Shown one piece after another: positions 27,711 to 36,320 of a stretch of DNA of 42,806 nt. The stretch's first letter is position 1; each line of letters begins with the position of its first letter. The notes beneath the pieces were generated by a model that had not been told where the DNA came from, ran no database searches, and was given only the letters and a program-made list of their open reading frames with translations. The stretch is from assembly GCA_001801175.1 (NCBI GenBank), contig MGWZ01000022.1:58537-101342 (forward strand). The letters run 5' to 3'. The DNA comes from Gallionellales bacterium RIFCSPLOWO2_02_FULL_57_47. Lineage in GTDB: Bacteria > Pseudomonadota > Gammaproteobacteria > Burkholderiales > Gallionellaceae. The position numbers and the translations under genes were made by a program.

Positions 27711-29267
27711 ATGCTGATTTTTGAACGCTCCCATCCCGGCCGCCGCAACGCGGCACAAGCCCCGCATCACGCCGCAGCAGCCGGCGGCCCTTCGACCGGG
27801 CTCAGGACAGGCATCCCGGCCGCGCTGCTGCGCCAGGACCGGCCGCTGCTGCCGGAAGCTTCGGAAATGGACGTGGTGCGCCACTACACCCGGCTGTCGC
27901 AGAAGAATTTTTCGATCGACACGCACTTCTACCCGCTCGGCTCCTGCACGATGAAATACAACCCGCGCGCCTGCAACACGCTGGCGATGTTGCCGAACTT
28001 TCTGGCGCGCCATCCGCTCGCGCCCGAATCCACCGGGCAGGGCGTGCTGGCCTGTCTGTACGACTTGCAGGAAATATTAAAAGACGTGACCGGCATGGCC
28101 GGCGTGAGCCTGATGCCGATGGCCGGAGCGCAGGGCGAATTTGCCGGCATCGCGATGATCCGCGCCTATCACGATATGCGCGGCGACACGGCGCGCAGCG
28201 AGATCATCGTGCCGGATGCGGCGCACGGCACCAACCCGGCGACCGCGGTGATGTGCGGCTACACCGTGAAGGAGATTCCGACCGGCGCGAACGGAGACGT
28301 CGACCTGGACGCGCTGCGCGCCGCCACCGGCCCGCAGACCGCCGGGTTGATGCTGACCAACCCGTCCACGCTGGGCGTGTTCGAGAAGCGCATCACCGAC
28401 ATCCAGAAGGTCATCCACGACGCGGGCGGCCTGCTGTATTACGACGGCGCGAACCTGAATGCGATCCTCGGCAAGGTCAAGCCCGGCGACATGGGCTTCG
28501 ACGTGATCCACATGAACCTGCACAAGACCTTCTCGACGCCGCACGGCGGCGGCGGGCCGGGCGCGGGCGCGGTGGGTGTGGCGCAACGCCTGCTGCCGTT
28601 CCTGCCGCTGCCGGTAGTCGCAAAACTCCCCTCGCCCGCAGGCGGGGAGAGCGCAGCGAGGGGGGCGAAGCCGGCTGGGGGTGAGGGTATCAACAACGAA
28701 GTATTTCGTTACTTAACAGAAAAAGACCTGCCGCAATCCATCGGCCACCTGTCCGCCTTCAGCGGCAACATCGGCATCCTGCTGCGCGCCTATGTGTATG
28801 CGCGCATGCTGGGCGCGGAAGGCATGCACCGCGTCGCCGAGTTCGCCACGCTCAACGCCAACTACCTGATGGCGGAACTGTACAAGGCGGGTTTCACCGT
28901 CGCCTTCCCACAACGCCGCGCCAGCCACGAGTTCATCATCTCGATGAAGCCGCTCAAGGATGCCACCGGCATCTCCGCGATGGACGTGGCCAAGCGCCTG
29001 CTGGACAAGGGCTATCATCCCCCCACCACCTACTTCCCGATGCTGGTGCCGGAATGCCTGCTGATCGAGCCGACCGAAACCGAATCGAAGGAGACGCTGG
29101 ATGGCTTCGTCGCCGCGCTGAAGGAAATCCGCGACGAGGCGCATGCCACGCCGGAACTGGTGAAGGGCGCACCGCACACGATGCCGGTGCGGCGCCTCGA
29201 TGATGTGAAAGCAGCCCGCGAACTGGACCTGACATGGAAAACCCCCACAAGCACCGCCCCGGTTTAA
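27711..29267 (+). CDS. gcvPB: glycine dehydrogenase (decarboxylating) subunit 2, P protein beta
   Basis: A 518-residue PLP enzyme starting [18 protein letters not shown], the family N-terminus. It has [61 protein letters not shown], and the PLP lysine in [19 protein letters not shown]. Usual length is about 480-500; two repeat-encoded stretches account for the excess: residues about 24-35 ([12 protein letters not shown]) and about 304-326 ([21 protein letters not shown]) just before [14 protein letters not shown]. Both sit outside the catalytic motifs. The last 34 bases overlap the dgkA start, so the genes are coupled. Confidence 0.96.
   Translation: MLIFERSHPGRRNAAQAPHHAAAAGGPSTGLRTGIPAALLRQDRPLLPEASEMDVVRHYTRLSQKNFSIDTHFYPLGSCTMKYNPRACNTLAMLPNFLARHPLAPESTGQGVLACLYDLQEILKDVTGMAGVSLMPMAGAQGEFAGIAMIRAYHDMRGDTARSEIIVPDAAHGTNPATAVMCGYTVKEIPTGANGDVDLDALRAATGPQTAGLMLTNPSTLGVFEKRITDIQKVIHDAGGLLYYDGANLNAILGKVKPGDMGFDVIHMNLHKTFSTPHGGGGPGAGAVGVAQRLLPFLPLPVVAKLPSPAGGESAARGAKPAGGEGINNEVFRYLTEKDLPQSIGHLSAFSGNIGILLRAYVYARMLGAEGMHRVAEFATLNANYLMAELYKAGFTVAFPQRRASHEFIISMKPLKDATGISAMDVAKRLLDKGYHPPTTYFPMLVPECLLIEPTETESKETLDGFVAALKEIRDEAHATPELVKGAPHTMPVRRLDDVKAARELDLTWKTPTSTAPV
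27788..27811. repeat. CCTTCGAC-N3-GCTCAGGACAGG repeat inside gcvPB
   Basis: A 24-base copy, 22/24 identical to the inverse of 10085-10108. It encodes PSTGLRTG in the N-terminal segment of GcvPB, in the same frame as in UvrD. Confidence 0.82.
28626..28687. repeat. CTCCCCTCGCCCGC-type palindromic repeat inside gcvPB
   Basis: The element starts CTCCCCTCGCCCGCAGGCGG and ends GGCTGGGGGTGAGGG. Its middle, about 45 bases, is the inverse of the uvrD copy at 8188-8276. It is read as [19 protein letters not shown], matching the UvrD peptide. Confidence 0.92.
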
Positions 29268-29611
29268 CGCACGGCTGGCGCGCCGCGGGCATCGCGCTGC
29301 AGGGCTTGCGCGCCGCGTGGCAACACGAGGATGCGTTTCGCCAGGAAGTTGTTCTCGCGGCGATTGCGATTCCCGCCGCGCTGCTGCTGCCGGTTGCGCC
29401 GCTCGGCAAAGTCATGATGATCGCCAGCATCCTGCTGGTGCTGATCGTCGAACTGCTCAACTCCGCACTCGAAGCGGCGGTTGATTACGTCTCGCTGGAT
29501 CACCACCCGGTCGCCAAGCGCGCCAAGGACATCGCCAGCGCCGCGGTGTTTCTGAGCATCGTGAATGTGCTGGTGGTGTGGGGGTTGGTTATCTACTCCA
29601 GCATGTCCTGA
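29234..29611 (+). CDS. dgkA: diacylglycerol kinase
   Basis: A 125-residue inner-membrane kinase that recycles diacylglycerol to phosphatidic acid. Three transmembrane helices are visible ([64 protein letters not shown]). The family signature is [34 protein letters not shown]. The N-terminal [25 protein letters not shown] amphipathic part is typical. The ATG lies inside the end of gcvPB, a 34-base overlap, suggesting translational coupling to the gcv operon. Confidence 0.95.
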   Translation: MENPHKHRPGLTHGWRAAGIALQGLRAAWQHEDAFRQEVVLAAIAIPAALLLPVAPLGKVMMIASILLVLIVELLNSALEAAVDYVSLDHHPVAKRAKDIASAAVFLSIVNVLVVWGLVIYSSMS

Positions 29612-29752
29612 TCCAGGACACTCCCGGATTCCGCTGCGCTTCATCCGGGCTTCTTGCTTTGTACATACCCTGGTAGAAGGATGCGGTGATAACCGCATCG
29701 TTCGCGATCGATGCGGTTCGTGCCTCACCGCATCTACGGCGCTCCCACAAGG
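29612..29752. other. intergenic stretch with short palindromes after dgkA
   Basis: No gene is seen. It contains an imperfect palindrome of the CCCGGATT...AATCCGGG type (29623-29649) and two GATGCGGT...ACCGCATC hairpins (29680-29699 and 29710-29734) of similar sequence. No clear T-tract terminator follows dgkA. Together with 29753-30095 it makes a 484-base gene-free zone. Confidence 0.6.
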
Positions 29753-30183
29753 AGATGTAGGGCGGGTCACACCCGCCGAAAACCCGTTAAATGACATGCA
29801 CACATGGCGGGTGTGACCCGCAAACCGGCGGGTGTGACCCGCCCTACGGTGTTATTCCAAAGTTTGGATCAGCCAGCATTCAGTCCTTTAACCGGCACAC
29901 CATCAGATGATAGGTCTTGTAACGCTCGAAGGTTTCCTTGCTGCGATTGACGGCAAAATATTTGTAGAGATGTAGGGCGGGTCACACCCGCCGTAAAACC
30001 CGTCAGATGACGTGCACACATGGCGGGTGTGACCCGCAAACCGGCGGGTGTGACCCGCCCTACGGCGCTATTCCAAAGTTTGGGTCAGCCAGCATTCAGC
30101 CCTTCAACCGGCACACCATCAGATGATAGGTTTTGTAACGCTCGAAGGTTTCCTTGCTGCGATTGCCGGCGAAATATTTGTAG
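29753..30183. repeat. tandem duplication (215/216 bp) of a GGCGGGTGTGACC element plus methyltransferase 3' end
   Basis: Copy 1 (about 29753-29967) and copy 2 (about 29968-30183) differ at roughly 12 positions including one 1-base indel. Each consists of a 91-92 bp palindromic element (GTAGGGCGGGTCACACCCGCC ... GGCGGGTGTGACCCGCCCTAC; 29757-29847 and 29972-30063) followed by about 120 bases covering the end of the methyltransferase gene. Copy 2 is continuous with the intact gene; copy 1 is a stranded fragment. Confidence 0.92.
29880..29967 (-). pseudogene. 3'-terminal fragment of the adjacent methyltransferase gene
   Basis: Read on the minus strand this fragment encodes the last 27 or so codons of the methyltransferase, ending ...SKETFERYKTYHLMVCRLKD and a stop. 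It differs from the intact end (…CRLKG) by a few substitutions (for example AVNRSK instead of AGNRSK). It has no start and cannot be expressed as the enzyme. It arose through the tandem duplication. Confidence 0.85.
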
Positions 30184-30953
30184 TTCGCCTTGTCGAGTTT
30201 TTTGCGTAACAGCTTCTTCGCGATCCAGGTCAATTTCGGGTAGTTGTCGCCCAGGTATTTGTCGAGCGTCAGTCCCACCGGCCTGATGGTGTTGAGCAGC
30301 AGGTCATTGACCAGTTGCAGGTTGGGGCTGACGCGCGCGGTGATATCCTCGTCGCGGATCAGTTCAAACGGCGTCGTCTTGATCTTCCGGTAAAACTCCG
30401 CCATCGGGTGCCCGCCGCCGAAGCTGCCATCGCCGGGGCCGCCATCGCCGTGGTGCGCAGTTTTGAAAAAATCGCAAATCACCAGATGCCCGCCGGGCTT
30501 GAGGATTTTCTGCAACAGCGCGAACGATGCATCCATCGAGATGTACTGGAAGCTCTCGCTGAACAGGGCCACATCATATTGATGTGCATTCTCGTCGACG
30601 GGGAAGTCTTCAAAGCGGCATTCGAACAGGCGGCTTTGTTTGCCGGGGTGCTGCTCCTGATGCTTGCGCACCAGTTTTGCCAGGCTTGCGGAAGGAACGA
30701 GGCCGTCGGCCAGATAGCCGCGCTCAAGCATCTGGCCGAGCACGTGGCCGGTGCCGCAGCCGATGTCCAGTACGCGCACCGGGCCGGGTTGCGGCGGCGG
30801 CAGGGCTCCAATCAGGAAATCCGTGTAACGCTGCTGCGCCGTATCCAGGTTGCCGAGCTTCAATTCGAGATCGGCATCCCACAGCCCGTAATGCAAATCT
30901 TCTACACCCAATATTTGTTGCGTGAGCACCAGACCCAGTTCGCGGCTGTGCAT
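30096..30953 (-). CDS. class I SAM-dependent methyltransferase
   Basis: A 285-residue protein from the ATG at 30953, which has AAAGAGAA upstream; an ATG at 31007 would add 18 residues but overlaps a TATAAT-like sequence that could be the promoter. The Rossmann methyltransferase motif I is VRVLDIGCGTGHVLGQMLERGYLADGLVPS, later FECRFEDFP, YDVALFSESFQYISMD and LKPGGHLVICDFF. The order resembles small-molecule C- or O-methyltransferases, but the substrate cannot be predicted. The lysine-rich C-terminal region (KLTWIAKKLLRKKLDKANYKYFAGN) is unusual. It is alone on its strand beside the metalloprotease gene. Confidence 0.85.
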   Translation of the reverse strand: MHSRELGLVLTQQILGVEDLHYGLWDADLELKLGNLDTAQQRYTDFLIGALPPPQPGPVRVLDIGCGTGHVLGQMLERGYLADGLVPSASLAKLVRKHQEQHPGKQSRLFECRFEDFPVDENAHQYDVALFSESFQYISMDASFALLQKILKPGGHLVICDFFKTAHHGDGGPGDGSFGGGHPMAEFYRKIKTTPFELIRDEDITARVSPNLQLVNDLLLNTIRPVGLTLDKYLGDNYPKLTWIAKKLLRKKLDKANYKYFAGNRSKETFERYKTYHLMVCRLKG

Positions 30954-31083
30954 TTTCTCTTTGGTCAAAGCAGTATCCCGAGTAGCACGACATGTCGTCC
31001 CCGGCATTATATATTCGCTTTAAATTATCAGGAACTTTGTCTTTCGCTACTGGGCAGGTGCATGCAGATGCACGCACCGGGAC

Positions 31084-31848
31084 TCACATCCAGTTGATTT
31101 CCTGCGCGGTCTTGCTGCCGATCAGCGCGTCGTCCAGGCTCGGCGGAGTCTCCGCTTCAAACCGCGACAGCGGCGTGCGCCCTGCCATGATTTCGGCGTA
31201 GCGTTGCGGCAGCAGCGGCGAGGAATCGGGATTGGCGTAGCCGTCCGGATAAAGCGGCTGGTTCGTGGCGGGATCGTACTTGTCGGTGGCGCCCAGCGTA
31301 TGCAGGAATTCATGGGCGATGACCACGTTGTTCTGGTTTGCCATATCGTGACTGGCAAAGAGATTGACCCGCCCGATCAGGCCTTTTTGCAGGCCGGTGG
31401 AATGAGCCAGCCGTTTGCTTTGCGCCGGATCATAATAAAGCAGAAATATTTTGACCTGCGGGCCGGGGCCGACCGTGTCGGTGTTGCGCTGAGTCCACCA
31501 GCGCATTTGCAGGCTCCAGATGATCGCATCCAGCGCACTTCCGTTGCGCGGCGGCGCGGGAGGCTGGGCATCGATTCTGCCGCCCAGCCGGACATCGACG
31601 GAAGCGTTGGCGGAACGGCCATAACGTGCCGCCTCATCGCGCATGAAGGCCTCGACGGGCTTGAAATCCTTCACGGTCAGACTGCGCAGATAATCCGCCG
31701 CAATCGTGCTGCCGTCGCCGTTGATCAGATAGATATTGACCGGCAGCATGTGCTTCCATTCGACCGAACGCGACTTGGCGCGCCAGGCGCCGAGCGCAAC
31801 GCCGGCGAGGATCAGCAGCAGTATGATGATACGGATGGTTTTGAACAT
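31084..31848 (-). CDS. predicted membrane-anchored zinc metalloprotease-like protein
   Basis: A 254-residue protein with one N-terminal membrane helix (IRIIILLLILAGVALGAW, about residues 5-22) and a probable periplasmic body. HEFLHTLGATDKYD gives a zinc-peptidase-like HExxH (H179, E180, H183) with D189 as a possible third ligand or metal neighbour. The preceding block GLIGRVNLFASHDMANQNNVVIAHE is the usual strand before the metal helix. It is not a close match to any protease family I recognise, and the HExxH motif alone does not prove activity. The C-terminus is rich in loops (ATNQPLYPDGYANPDSSP). It is on the opposite strand to pyrC, from which it diverges. Confidence 0.72.
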   Translation of the reverse strand: MFKTIRIIILLLILAGVALGAWRAKSRSVEWKHMLPVNIYLINGDGSTIAADYLRSLTVKDFKPVEAFMRDEAARYGRSANASVDVRLGGRIDAQPPAPPRNGSALDAIIWSLQMRWWTQRNTDTVGPGPQVKIFLLYYDPAQSKRLAHSTGLQKGLIGRVNLFASHDMANQNNVVIAHEFLHTLGATDKYDPATNQPLYPDGYANPDSSPLLPQRYAEIMAGRTPLSRFEAETPPSLDDALIGSKTAQEINWM

Positions 31849-31965
31849 GGACCCTGAAACCCCTGCAAAAATTTTTCGATAAACAGTTAGAAAAGCAGTA
31901 CGCCTGCCTTTGAATTACAATATCGCCATTATAGCCAGGCCAATTCACCCAGCCGGAATTTAACC

Positions 31966-33000
31966 TTGCAGCAACTTACCCTCATCCGCCCCGACGATTG
32001 GCACCTCCATCTGCGCGACGGCGCGCTGATGCAATCGGTGCTGCCGGATACCGCGCGGCAATTCGCCCGCGCCATCGTGATGCCCAACCTCAGGCCGCCG
32101 GTTACCACTGCCGCACAGGCGCAGGCTTACCGCGCGCGCATCCTCGCCGCGCTGCCGGCAGGCGCGAAGTTCGAGCCGCTGATGACGCTATACCTCACCG
32201 ACAACACCGCTGCGCAGGAAATCCGGCGCGCCAGGGAAAGCGGCGCGGTGCATGCGGTCAAGCTGTATCCGGCGGGAGCGACCACCAACTCCGATGCGGG
32301 CGTGACGGACATCCGCAAGGCATATCCGGCGCTGGAAGAGATGCAGCGCTGCGGGATGCCGCTGCTGGTGCACGGCGAAGTCACCGACCCGGCAGTGGAC
32401 ATATTCGACCGCGAGGCGGTGTTCATCGAGCGCGTGATGCTTCCGCTGCTGCGCGACCTGCCGCAACTGCGCGTGGTATTCGAGCACATCACCACGCGCG
32501 ATGCGGTGCAGTTCGTGACGGACGCGCCGGACAACATCGCCGCGACCATCACCGTGCATCACCTGCTGTACAACCGCAACGCGCTGTTCGGCGGCGGACT
32601 GCGCCCGCATTACTTCTGCCTGCCGGTACTGAAGCGCGAGGCACACCGCGAGGCCCTGGGCAAGGCGGCCGTCAGCGGCAACAAAAAATTCTTCCTCGGC
32701 ACCGACAGCGCGCCGCACGCGCAGCACACCAAGGAAACGGCCTGCGGCTGCGCCGGCATCTACACCGCTCACGCCGCCCTCGAACTGTATGCCGAAGCGT
32801 TCGAGCAGCTTGGCGCGCTGGACAAACTGGAAGGCTTTGCCAGTTTTTACGGCGCGGACTATTACCGCCTGCCGCGCAACACCGGCACGATCACGCTGCG
32901 CAAGGAAAGCTGGCAGGCGCCGGACAGTCTCGCATTCGGCGAGCACCGCCTGGTGCCGTTGCGCGCCGGGGAGACGATTGCATGGAAGATGGCTGGCTGA
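31966..33000 (+). CDS. pyrC: dihydroorotase
   Basis: A 344-residue zinc enzyme of pyrimidine synthesis, E. coli-type. The start codon is TTG at 31966; no better ATG or GTG gives the conserved N-terminus [18 protein letters not shown]. The HLHLRDG motif holds the first zinc histidines, [17 protein letters not shown] carries the lysine to be carboxylated, and later [27 protein letters not shown] and [15 protein letters not shown] supply further ligands. Length is normal. A DUF2288 gene follows one base after the stop, so the two are probably co-transcribed. Confidence 0.96.
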   Translation: MQQLTLIRPDDWHLHLRDGALMQSVLPDTARQFARAIVMPNLRPPVTTAAQAQAYRARILAALPAGAKFEPLMTLYLTDNTAAQEIRRARESGAVHAVKLYPAGATTNSDAGVTDIRKAYPALEEMQRCGMPLLVHGEVTDPAVDIFDREAVFIERVMLPLLRDLPQLRVVFEHITTRDAVQFVTDAPDNIAATITVHHLLYNRNALFGGGLRPHYFCLPVLKREAHREALGKAAVSGNKKFFLGTDSAPHAQHTKETACGCAGIYTAHAALELYAEAFEQLGALDKLEGFASFYGADYYRLPRNTGTITLRKESWQAPDSLAFGEHRLVPLRAGETIAWKMAG

Positions 33001-33001
33001 C

Positions 33002-33319
33002 ATGAATGGAACAGAAACACCCGGCGAGATTTATCGCGCCAAGATCAATCTGGAAACCGCTCAAATCGCGTGGAAAGAGTTGCAGCGATTCTTTGCCGGC
33101 GGCAAGGCGTTGATGGTTTCAGCCGATCTGGATCTGGTCGAAGTCGCATTCCAGATATCCGAGGATAACGCCGCGCAGGTGCAGCAATGGATGGTCGCGG
33201 GCAAGCTGGCCAAGGTTACGGATCAGCAGGCCGCTTCATGGTTCGAAGCGGACGCGATGGTGTGGGCGGTCGTGGTCAGCCCCTGGGTGCTGGTGCAGTA
33301 TTCGGGCCGCCTGCAATAG
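33002..33319 (+). CDS. DUF2288 family protein
   Basis: A 105-residue soluble protein: MNGTETPGEIYRAKINLETAQIAWKELQRFFAGGKALMVSADLDLVEVAFQISEDNA..., with WFEADAMVWAVVVSPWVLVQYS at the end. The ELQRFFAxG...VxxxLDLVxVA pattern matches DUF2288, a small proteobacterial and cyanobacterial family of unknown function. The start lies one base after the pyrC stop, so translation is coupled to dihydroorotase. A longer open frame beginning inside pyrC is an artefact of pyrC coding. Confidence 0.88.
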   Translation: MNGTETPGEIYRAKINLETAQIAWKELQRFFAGGKALMVSADLDLVEVAFQISEDNAAQVQQWMVAGKLAKVTDQQAASWFEADAMVWAVVVSPWVLVQYSGRLQ

Positions 33320-33407
33320 CCGCTTCGCATTGCCTGAACAGCAACAGACCGGAAGTTGATATAGAATCCGGAACGGAATCAATCGGCAATTAACCGGGGA
33401 TGTATCC

Positions 33408-33641
33408 ATGAAGCAACTTAAATCTATTCTGATTGGCCTGGTGATCGGCGCACTCATCGGCCTGGCGCTGGGCGTCAACATCGGCCGTGAAAAACCGCTG
33501 TTCTCCAACCCGTTTGCAGAAGAATCGCTGGCCGACCGGGTCAAGCGTCTGGGCAGCGAAACGCTGGAACAGGGCGGCAAGGCGCTGGAGCAAGGCGGCA
33601 AGGCACTGGAAAAGAAAGCGCAATCATTGCAGGGCAAGTAA
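33408..33641 (+). CDS. small single-pass membrane protein with internal GGKALEQ repeat
   Basis: A 77-residue protein with one membrane helix rich in small residues (SILIGLVIGALIGLALGVNIG, residues 5-25; GxxxGxxxG-like spacing favours helix pairing), then a charged helical tail ending LEQGGKALEQGGKALEKKAQSLQGK, a seven-residue repeat. CGGGGATGTATCC precedes the ATG, with GGGG as the Shine-Dalgarno. I do not recognise a family; the shape resembles small YtxH-like envelope proteins. The repeat in protein comes from a short DNA duplication at about 33567-33605. It converges on the pap gene. Confidence 0.7.
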   Translation: MKQLKSILIGLVIGALIGLALGVNIGREKPLFSNPFAEESLADRVKRLGSETLEQGGKALEQGGKALEKKAQSLQGK

Positions 33642-33752
33642 TTTCAGGCGGCCTCCGGAAAAAAGCCGCATTTGTGATTTTCCCGCGAAGCCCCGCCAGG
33701 GAACAAGCGGGACTAAGAAGCCGGCTTCGCATTACATCGAAAACGAATATCG

Positions 33753-35243
33753 CTACTTGTTGTTCTTCATCGCCGCTTCAATCTGCCGGCACATGGTCTT
33801 CAGTATCTTGATGCGCGCGAAGTATTTGTCGTTGGCTTCCACCAGTGTCCACGGCGCGATCTCGGTGCTGGTTCGGTCAACCATATCGCACACGGCGTGC
33901 TCGTACTCATCCCATTTTTTGCGGTTGCGCCAGTCTTCTTCGGTGATCTTGAAGCGCTTGAAGCCGATTTTTTCGCGCGCCTTGAAGCGTCTGAGCTGCT
34001 CATCCTTGCTGATTGAAAGCCAGAATTTGACCACCACGATCTTGTGCCGCACCAGTTGCGCCTCGAAGTCGTTGATCTCGCTGTAGGCGCGCATCCAGTC
34101 GGTTTCCGAGCAGAATCCCTCAACGCGTTCGACCAGTACACGGCCATACCAGGAACGGTCGAATATCGTTACCCGGCCGCGACGCGGAATGTGCCGCCAG
34201 AAACGCCACAGGTAGGGCTGTGCCCGTTCTTCCTCGGTGGGGGCGGCAACCGGGATAATGTTGTAATAGCGCGCATCCAGCGCGCTGGTGATGCGGCGGA
34301 TCGCGCCGCCTTTTCCGGCAGCATCATTGCCTTCGAACATCGCAATTACGGTGATGTCCTTGAACTTGGGGCTGCGCGTCAACAGCGCGAGCTTGCCCTG
34401 GTATTTCTCCAGCTCGGCCTGAAAATCCTTCTTGTCAATTTTCTGGCTGAGGTCCAGCGTCTTCAGGATATCCAGCTTGTCGATCGAAGGCAGCGGTGGC
34501 GGCGCGGAAACCTCCGTTGTTTTCTTGCCGGCTTCATCCAGGCGCTTGCGGACGGCGTCAAGAATAACCTTGCCCACGGTCAGGCTGCGGTAGCGCGCGT
34601 CAAAGCCCTCAACGATGGTCCACGGCGCCTCGGCCGTGCTGGTGTGGCGGATCACGCTTTCATTCACGGCCTGGAATTTGTCGTACAGCTTGTAATGCTC
34701 CCAGTCGCGTTCGGTGACGCGCCAGCGGGTTTTCGGGTCCTTCTCGAGGATTTTCAGGCGTTTCTCCTGCTTCTCCTTGGATAGATGCATCCAGAACTTG
34801 AGGATCAGCGCACCTTCATCGACCAGCATCGTTTCCAGTCGTCTGGCGCGCTCCAGGCTCTGGTCGAGATCGGCCGTCTTGGTGCGGCCAGCCACCCGGT
34901 TGAGTATCGGCCAGGTGTACCAGGAGCCGAGAAAGACGCCGATCCTGCCCTTGGGCGGCAGTTCGCGCCAGAACCGCCACATCATCGGGCGATCCAGTTC
35001 CTCATCCGATGGCTCGCCCATGCCGTGGGTCTGGATAAAGCGCGGATCCATCCATTCGTTGAGCAGGTTGACGGTTTCGCCCCGCCCCGCGCCATCCGCG
35101 CCGCTGACCAGAATAATGACCGGAAATTTCGCCAGCTTTGCCAGGTCTATCTGCGCTTCCAGCAGGGCTTCGCGCAACGGCGGCACTTCCTTTTCGTAAG
35201 TTTCCTTGTCTATCTTGTGGCCGAGCTCGGCTGATTCAAACAT
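33753..35243 (-). CDS. pap: polyphosphate:AMP phosphotransferase (PPK2 class II, two-domain)
   Basis: A 496-residue protein from the ATG at 35243 with GGGAGAAC before it; a longer frame to 35495 runs into the sixA region and is rejected. Two PPK2 domains lie in tandem. The N-terminal one has a divergent P-loop VSGADGAGRGETVNLLNEWMDPRF and FWRELPPKGRIGVFLGSWYTWP. The C-terminal one keeps the full Walker A FEGNDAAGKGGAIRRI, WRFWRHIPRRGRVTIFDRSWYGRVLVERVEG and the lid RFKAREKIGFKRFKITEEDWRNRKKWDEYE. The two-domain arrangement is that of polyphosphate:AMP phosphotransferase, which makes ADP from AMP and polyphosphate. A ppk1 gene is 1.3 kb away, so this is a polyphosphate locus. Confidence 0.93.
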   Translation of the reverse strand: MFESAELGHKIDKETYEKEVPPLREALLEAQIDLAKLAKFPVIILVSGADGAGRGETVNLLNEWMDPRFIQTHGMGEPSDEELDRPMMWRFWRELPPKGRIGVFLGSWYTWPILNRVAGRTKTADLDQSLERARRLETMLVDEGALILKFWMHLSKEKQEKRLKILEKDPKTRWRVTERDWEHYKLYDKFQAVNESVIRHTSTAEAPWTIVEGFDARYRSLTVGKVILDAVRKRLDEAGKKTTEVSAPPPLPSIDKLDILKTLDLSQKIDKKDFQAELEKYQGKLALLTRSPKFKDITVIAMFEGNDAAGKGGAIRRITSALDARYYNIIPVAAPTEEERAQPYLWRFWRHIPRRGRVTIFDRSWYGRVLVERVEGFCSETDWMRAYSEINDFEAQLVRHKIVVVKFWLSISKDEQLRRFKAREKIGFKRFKITEEDWRNRKKWDEYEHAVCDMVDRTSTEIAPWTLVEANDKYFARIKILKTMCRQIEAAMKNNK

Positions 35244-35273
35244 GATGTTCTCCCGTTTACAAAAAATGGCCTT

Positions 35274-35417
35274 AGAAGCTGTCCTAAAAATTCGCGAGGA
35301 GGGATGGATGCAAGGCGCACGGAACGCAGAAACCGGAATGTACAGAAAGTACATGAGGATTTCGAGTACCGCGCAACGCCGCAGACACCCTCCGCAGCAA
35401 TTTTGAAGACAGCTTCT
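35274..35417. repeat. 144-bp MITE-like element between pap and sixA
   Basis: The ends AGAAGCTGTCCTAAAAATTC and GCAATTTTGAAGACAGCTTCT are inverted with a few mismatches. The centre has GAATGTACAGAAAGTACATGA, a palindromic core. The inner ATGCAAGGCGC block also occurs in the 19911-20051 element. Its right end overlaps the last base of the sixA stop codon. It encodes nothing. Confidence 0.82.
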
Positions 35418-35869
35418 TACAGAAAGTCCGGTGTAATAACCAAACGCAATGTGATCTGTGCCGATCCTTCTCGCTCGCGCCGGCTGAACCACCACAGCGC
35501 GCCTTTTTTTATGCTTAACGCATAATCATTGCAGCCCAGCAATTGTGCGGCGACTTCACCCAGAGTCGGTTGGTGCCCGACCACCAGCACCGTGCCGCCC
35601 GCATCCGGCCAGCGCGCCGCCTGCAGCACGGCTTGTGCGGAAGCTCCGGGCGCAATGGTGGGCGCAAGGGTGAAATGCCTGGTGTACGCCGCAACAGTTT
35701 GTTGCGCGCGGGTCGCCGGGCTGACCAGAATGCGGTGTTCCTCAGGAAGATGCTGGCGCAGAAAGACAGCGACCTTCTCCGCTTGCTTGATGCCCTTTGC
35801 GGTGAGCTCGCGCGAGTGGTCGGGCGCGCCATCCTCCGCTTCAGCATGCCGCCACAGAATCAGTTCCAC
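35417..35869 (-). CDS. sixA: phosphohistidine phosphatase SixA-like
   Basis: A 150-residue histidine phosphatase. The GTG at 35869 is chosen: it follows GGAGGG and yields (M)ELILWRHAEAEDGAPDHSRELTAKGIKQAEKVAVFL, the normal SixA start with the RHG-type motif RHAEAE. A TTG start four codons upstream (giving LEGSV...) would use that Shine-Dalgarno as coding. Other conserved parts are ILVSPATRAQQT and VLVVGHQPTLGEVAAQLLG. SixA-type enzymes dephosphorylate histidines of phosphorelay or PTS proteins; in polyphosphate loci of this kind the target is unknown. It is divergent from the RHH-like gene. Confidence 0.93.
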   Translation of the reverse strand: MELILWRHAEAEDGAPDHSRELTAKGIKQAEKVAVFLRQHLPEEHRILVSPATRAQQTVAAYTRHFTLAPTIAPGASAQAVLQAARWPDAGGTVLVVGHQPTLGEVAAQLLGCNDYALSIKKGALWWFSRREREGSAQITLRLVITPDFL

Positions 35870-35950
35870 ACTACCCTCCAAATATTACAATTCGCATGAC
35901 AGAATATACCGTATACACTGTTACTACTACTTTAATCCGAAGGGAATGAC

Positions 35951-36319
35951 ATGACAACCACCCCAGCAAAAAAAGCGCCCGCGAAAAAAACTGCCGTGAA
36001 GAAAGCGACTGCCGCTGCAAAACCGGCTGCGAAGGAGCCGGTCAAAATGCAGACTGTTCTGGTACCGAAACAAACTGAAAAGAAAGTGAAAAAAAATCAC
36101 AAAGAGAAAGTGGTGCGCGACAGCTTTACGATGCCGCAACGCGAGTACCAGAAGATTGCCGAGATAAAAGCAACCTGCCTGGAAGCCGGACTGCACGTTA
36201 AGAAAAGCGAAATTTTGCGCGCCGGATTAAAGGCATTGGGCGGAATGAATGCAGCGCAATTGAAGCAGTCGTTAGGCAAGCTGGAAAAAATAAAGACCGG
36301 GCGCCCGAAGAAACACTAA
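35951..36319 (+). CDS. Lys/Ala-rich H1-like protein with RHH-like domain and GRPKK tail
   Basis: A 122-residue basic protein preceded by GAAGGGAA. Residues about 5-45 are a histone H1-like Lys/Ala/Pro tail (TPAKKAPAKKTAVKKATAAAK). Residues about 55-105 look like a ribbon-helix-helix unit: VRDSFTMPQREYQKIAEIKATCLEAGLHVKKSEILRAGLKALGG, a beta strand then two helices. The end KIKTGRPKKH contains GRP flanked by basic residues, as in AT-hooks. A DNA-binding or nucleoid role is likely; this is inference from composition. It lies between sixA and ppk1, divergent from sixA, and the gap holds an imperfect TATACCGTATA palindrome (35905-35915) that could be an operator. Confidence 0.75.
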   Translation: MTTTPAKKAPAKKTAVKKATAAAKPAAKEPVKMQTVLVPKQTEKKVKKNHKEKVVRDSFTMPQREYQKIAEIKATCLEAGLHVKKSEILRAGLKALGGMNAAQLKQSLGKLEKIKTGRPKKH

Positions 36320-36320
36320 T

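Noticed and set aside
29753-30183. Duplicated region as a transposon with its own genes
   Set aside because: No open frame other than the gene fragment; the pattern is a simple tandem duplication with a palindrome at each junction.
34044-35234. Plus-strand open frames opposite pap
   Set aside because: They are shadows of pap; no ribosome-binding site or domain was seen.
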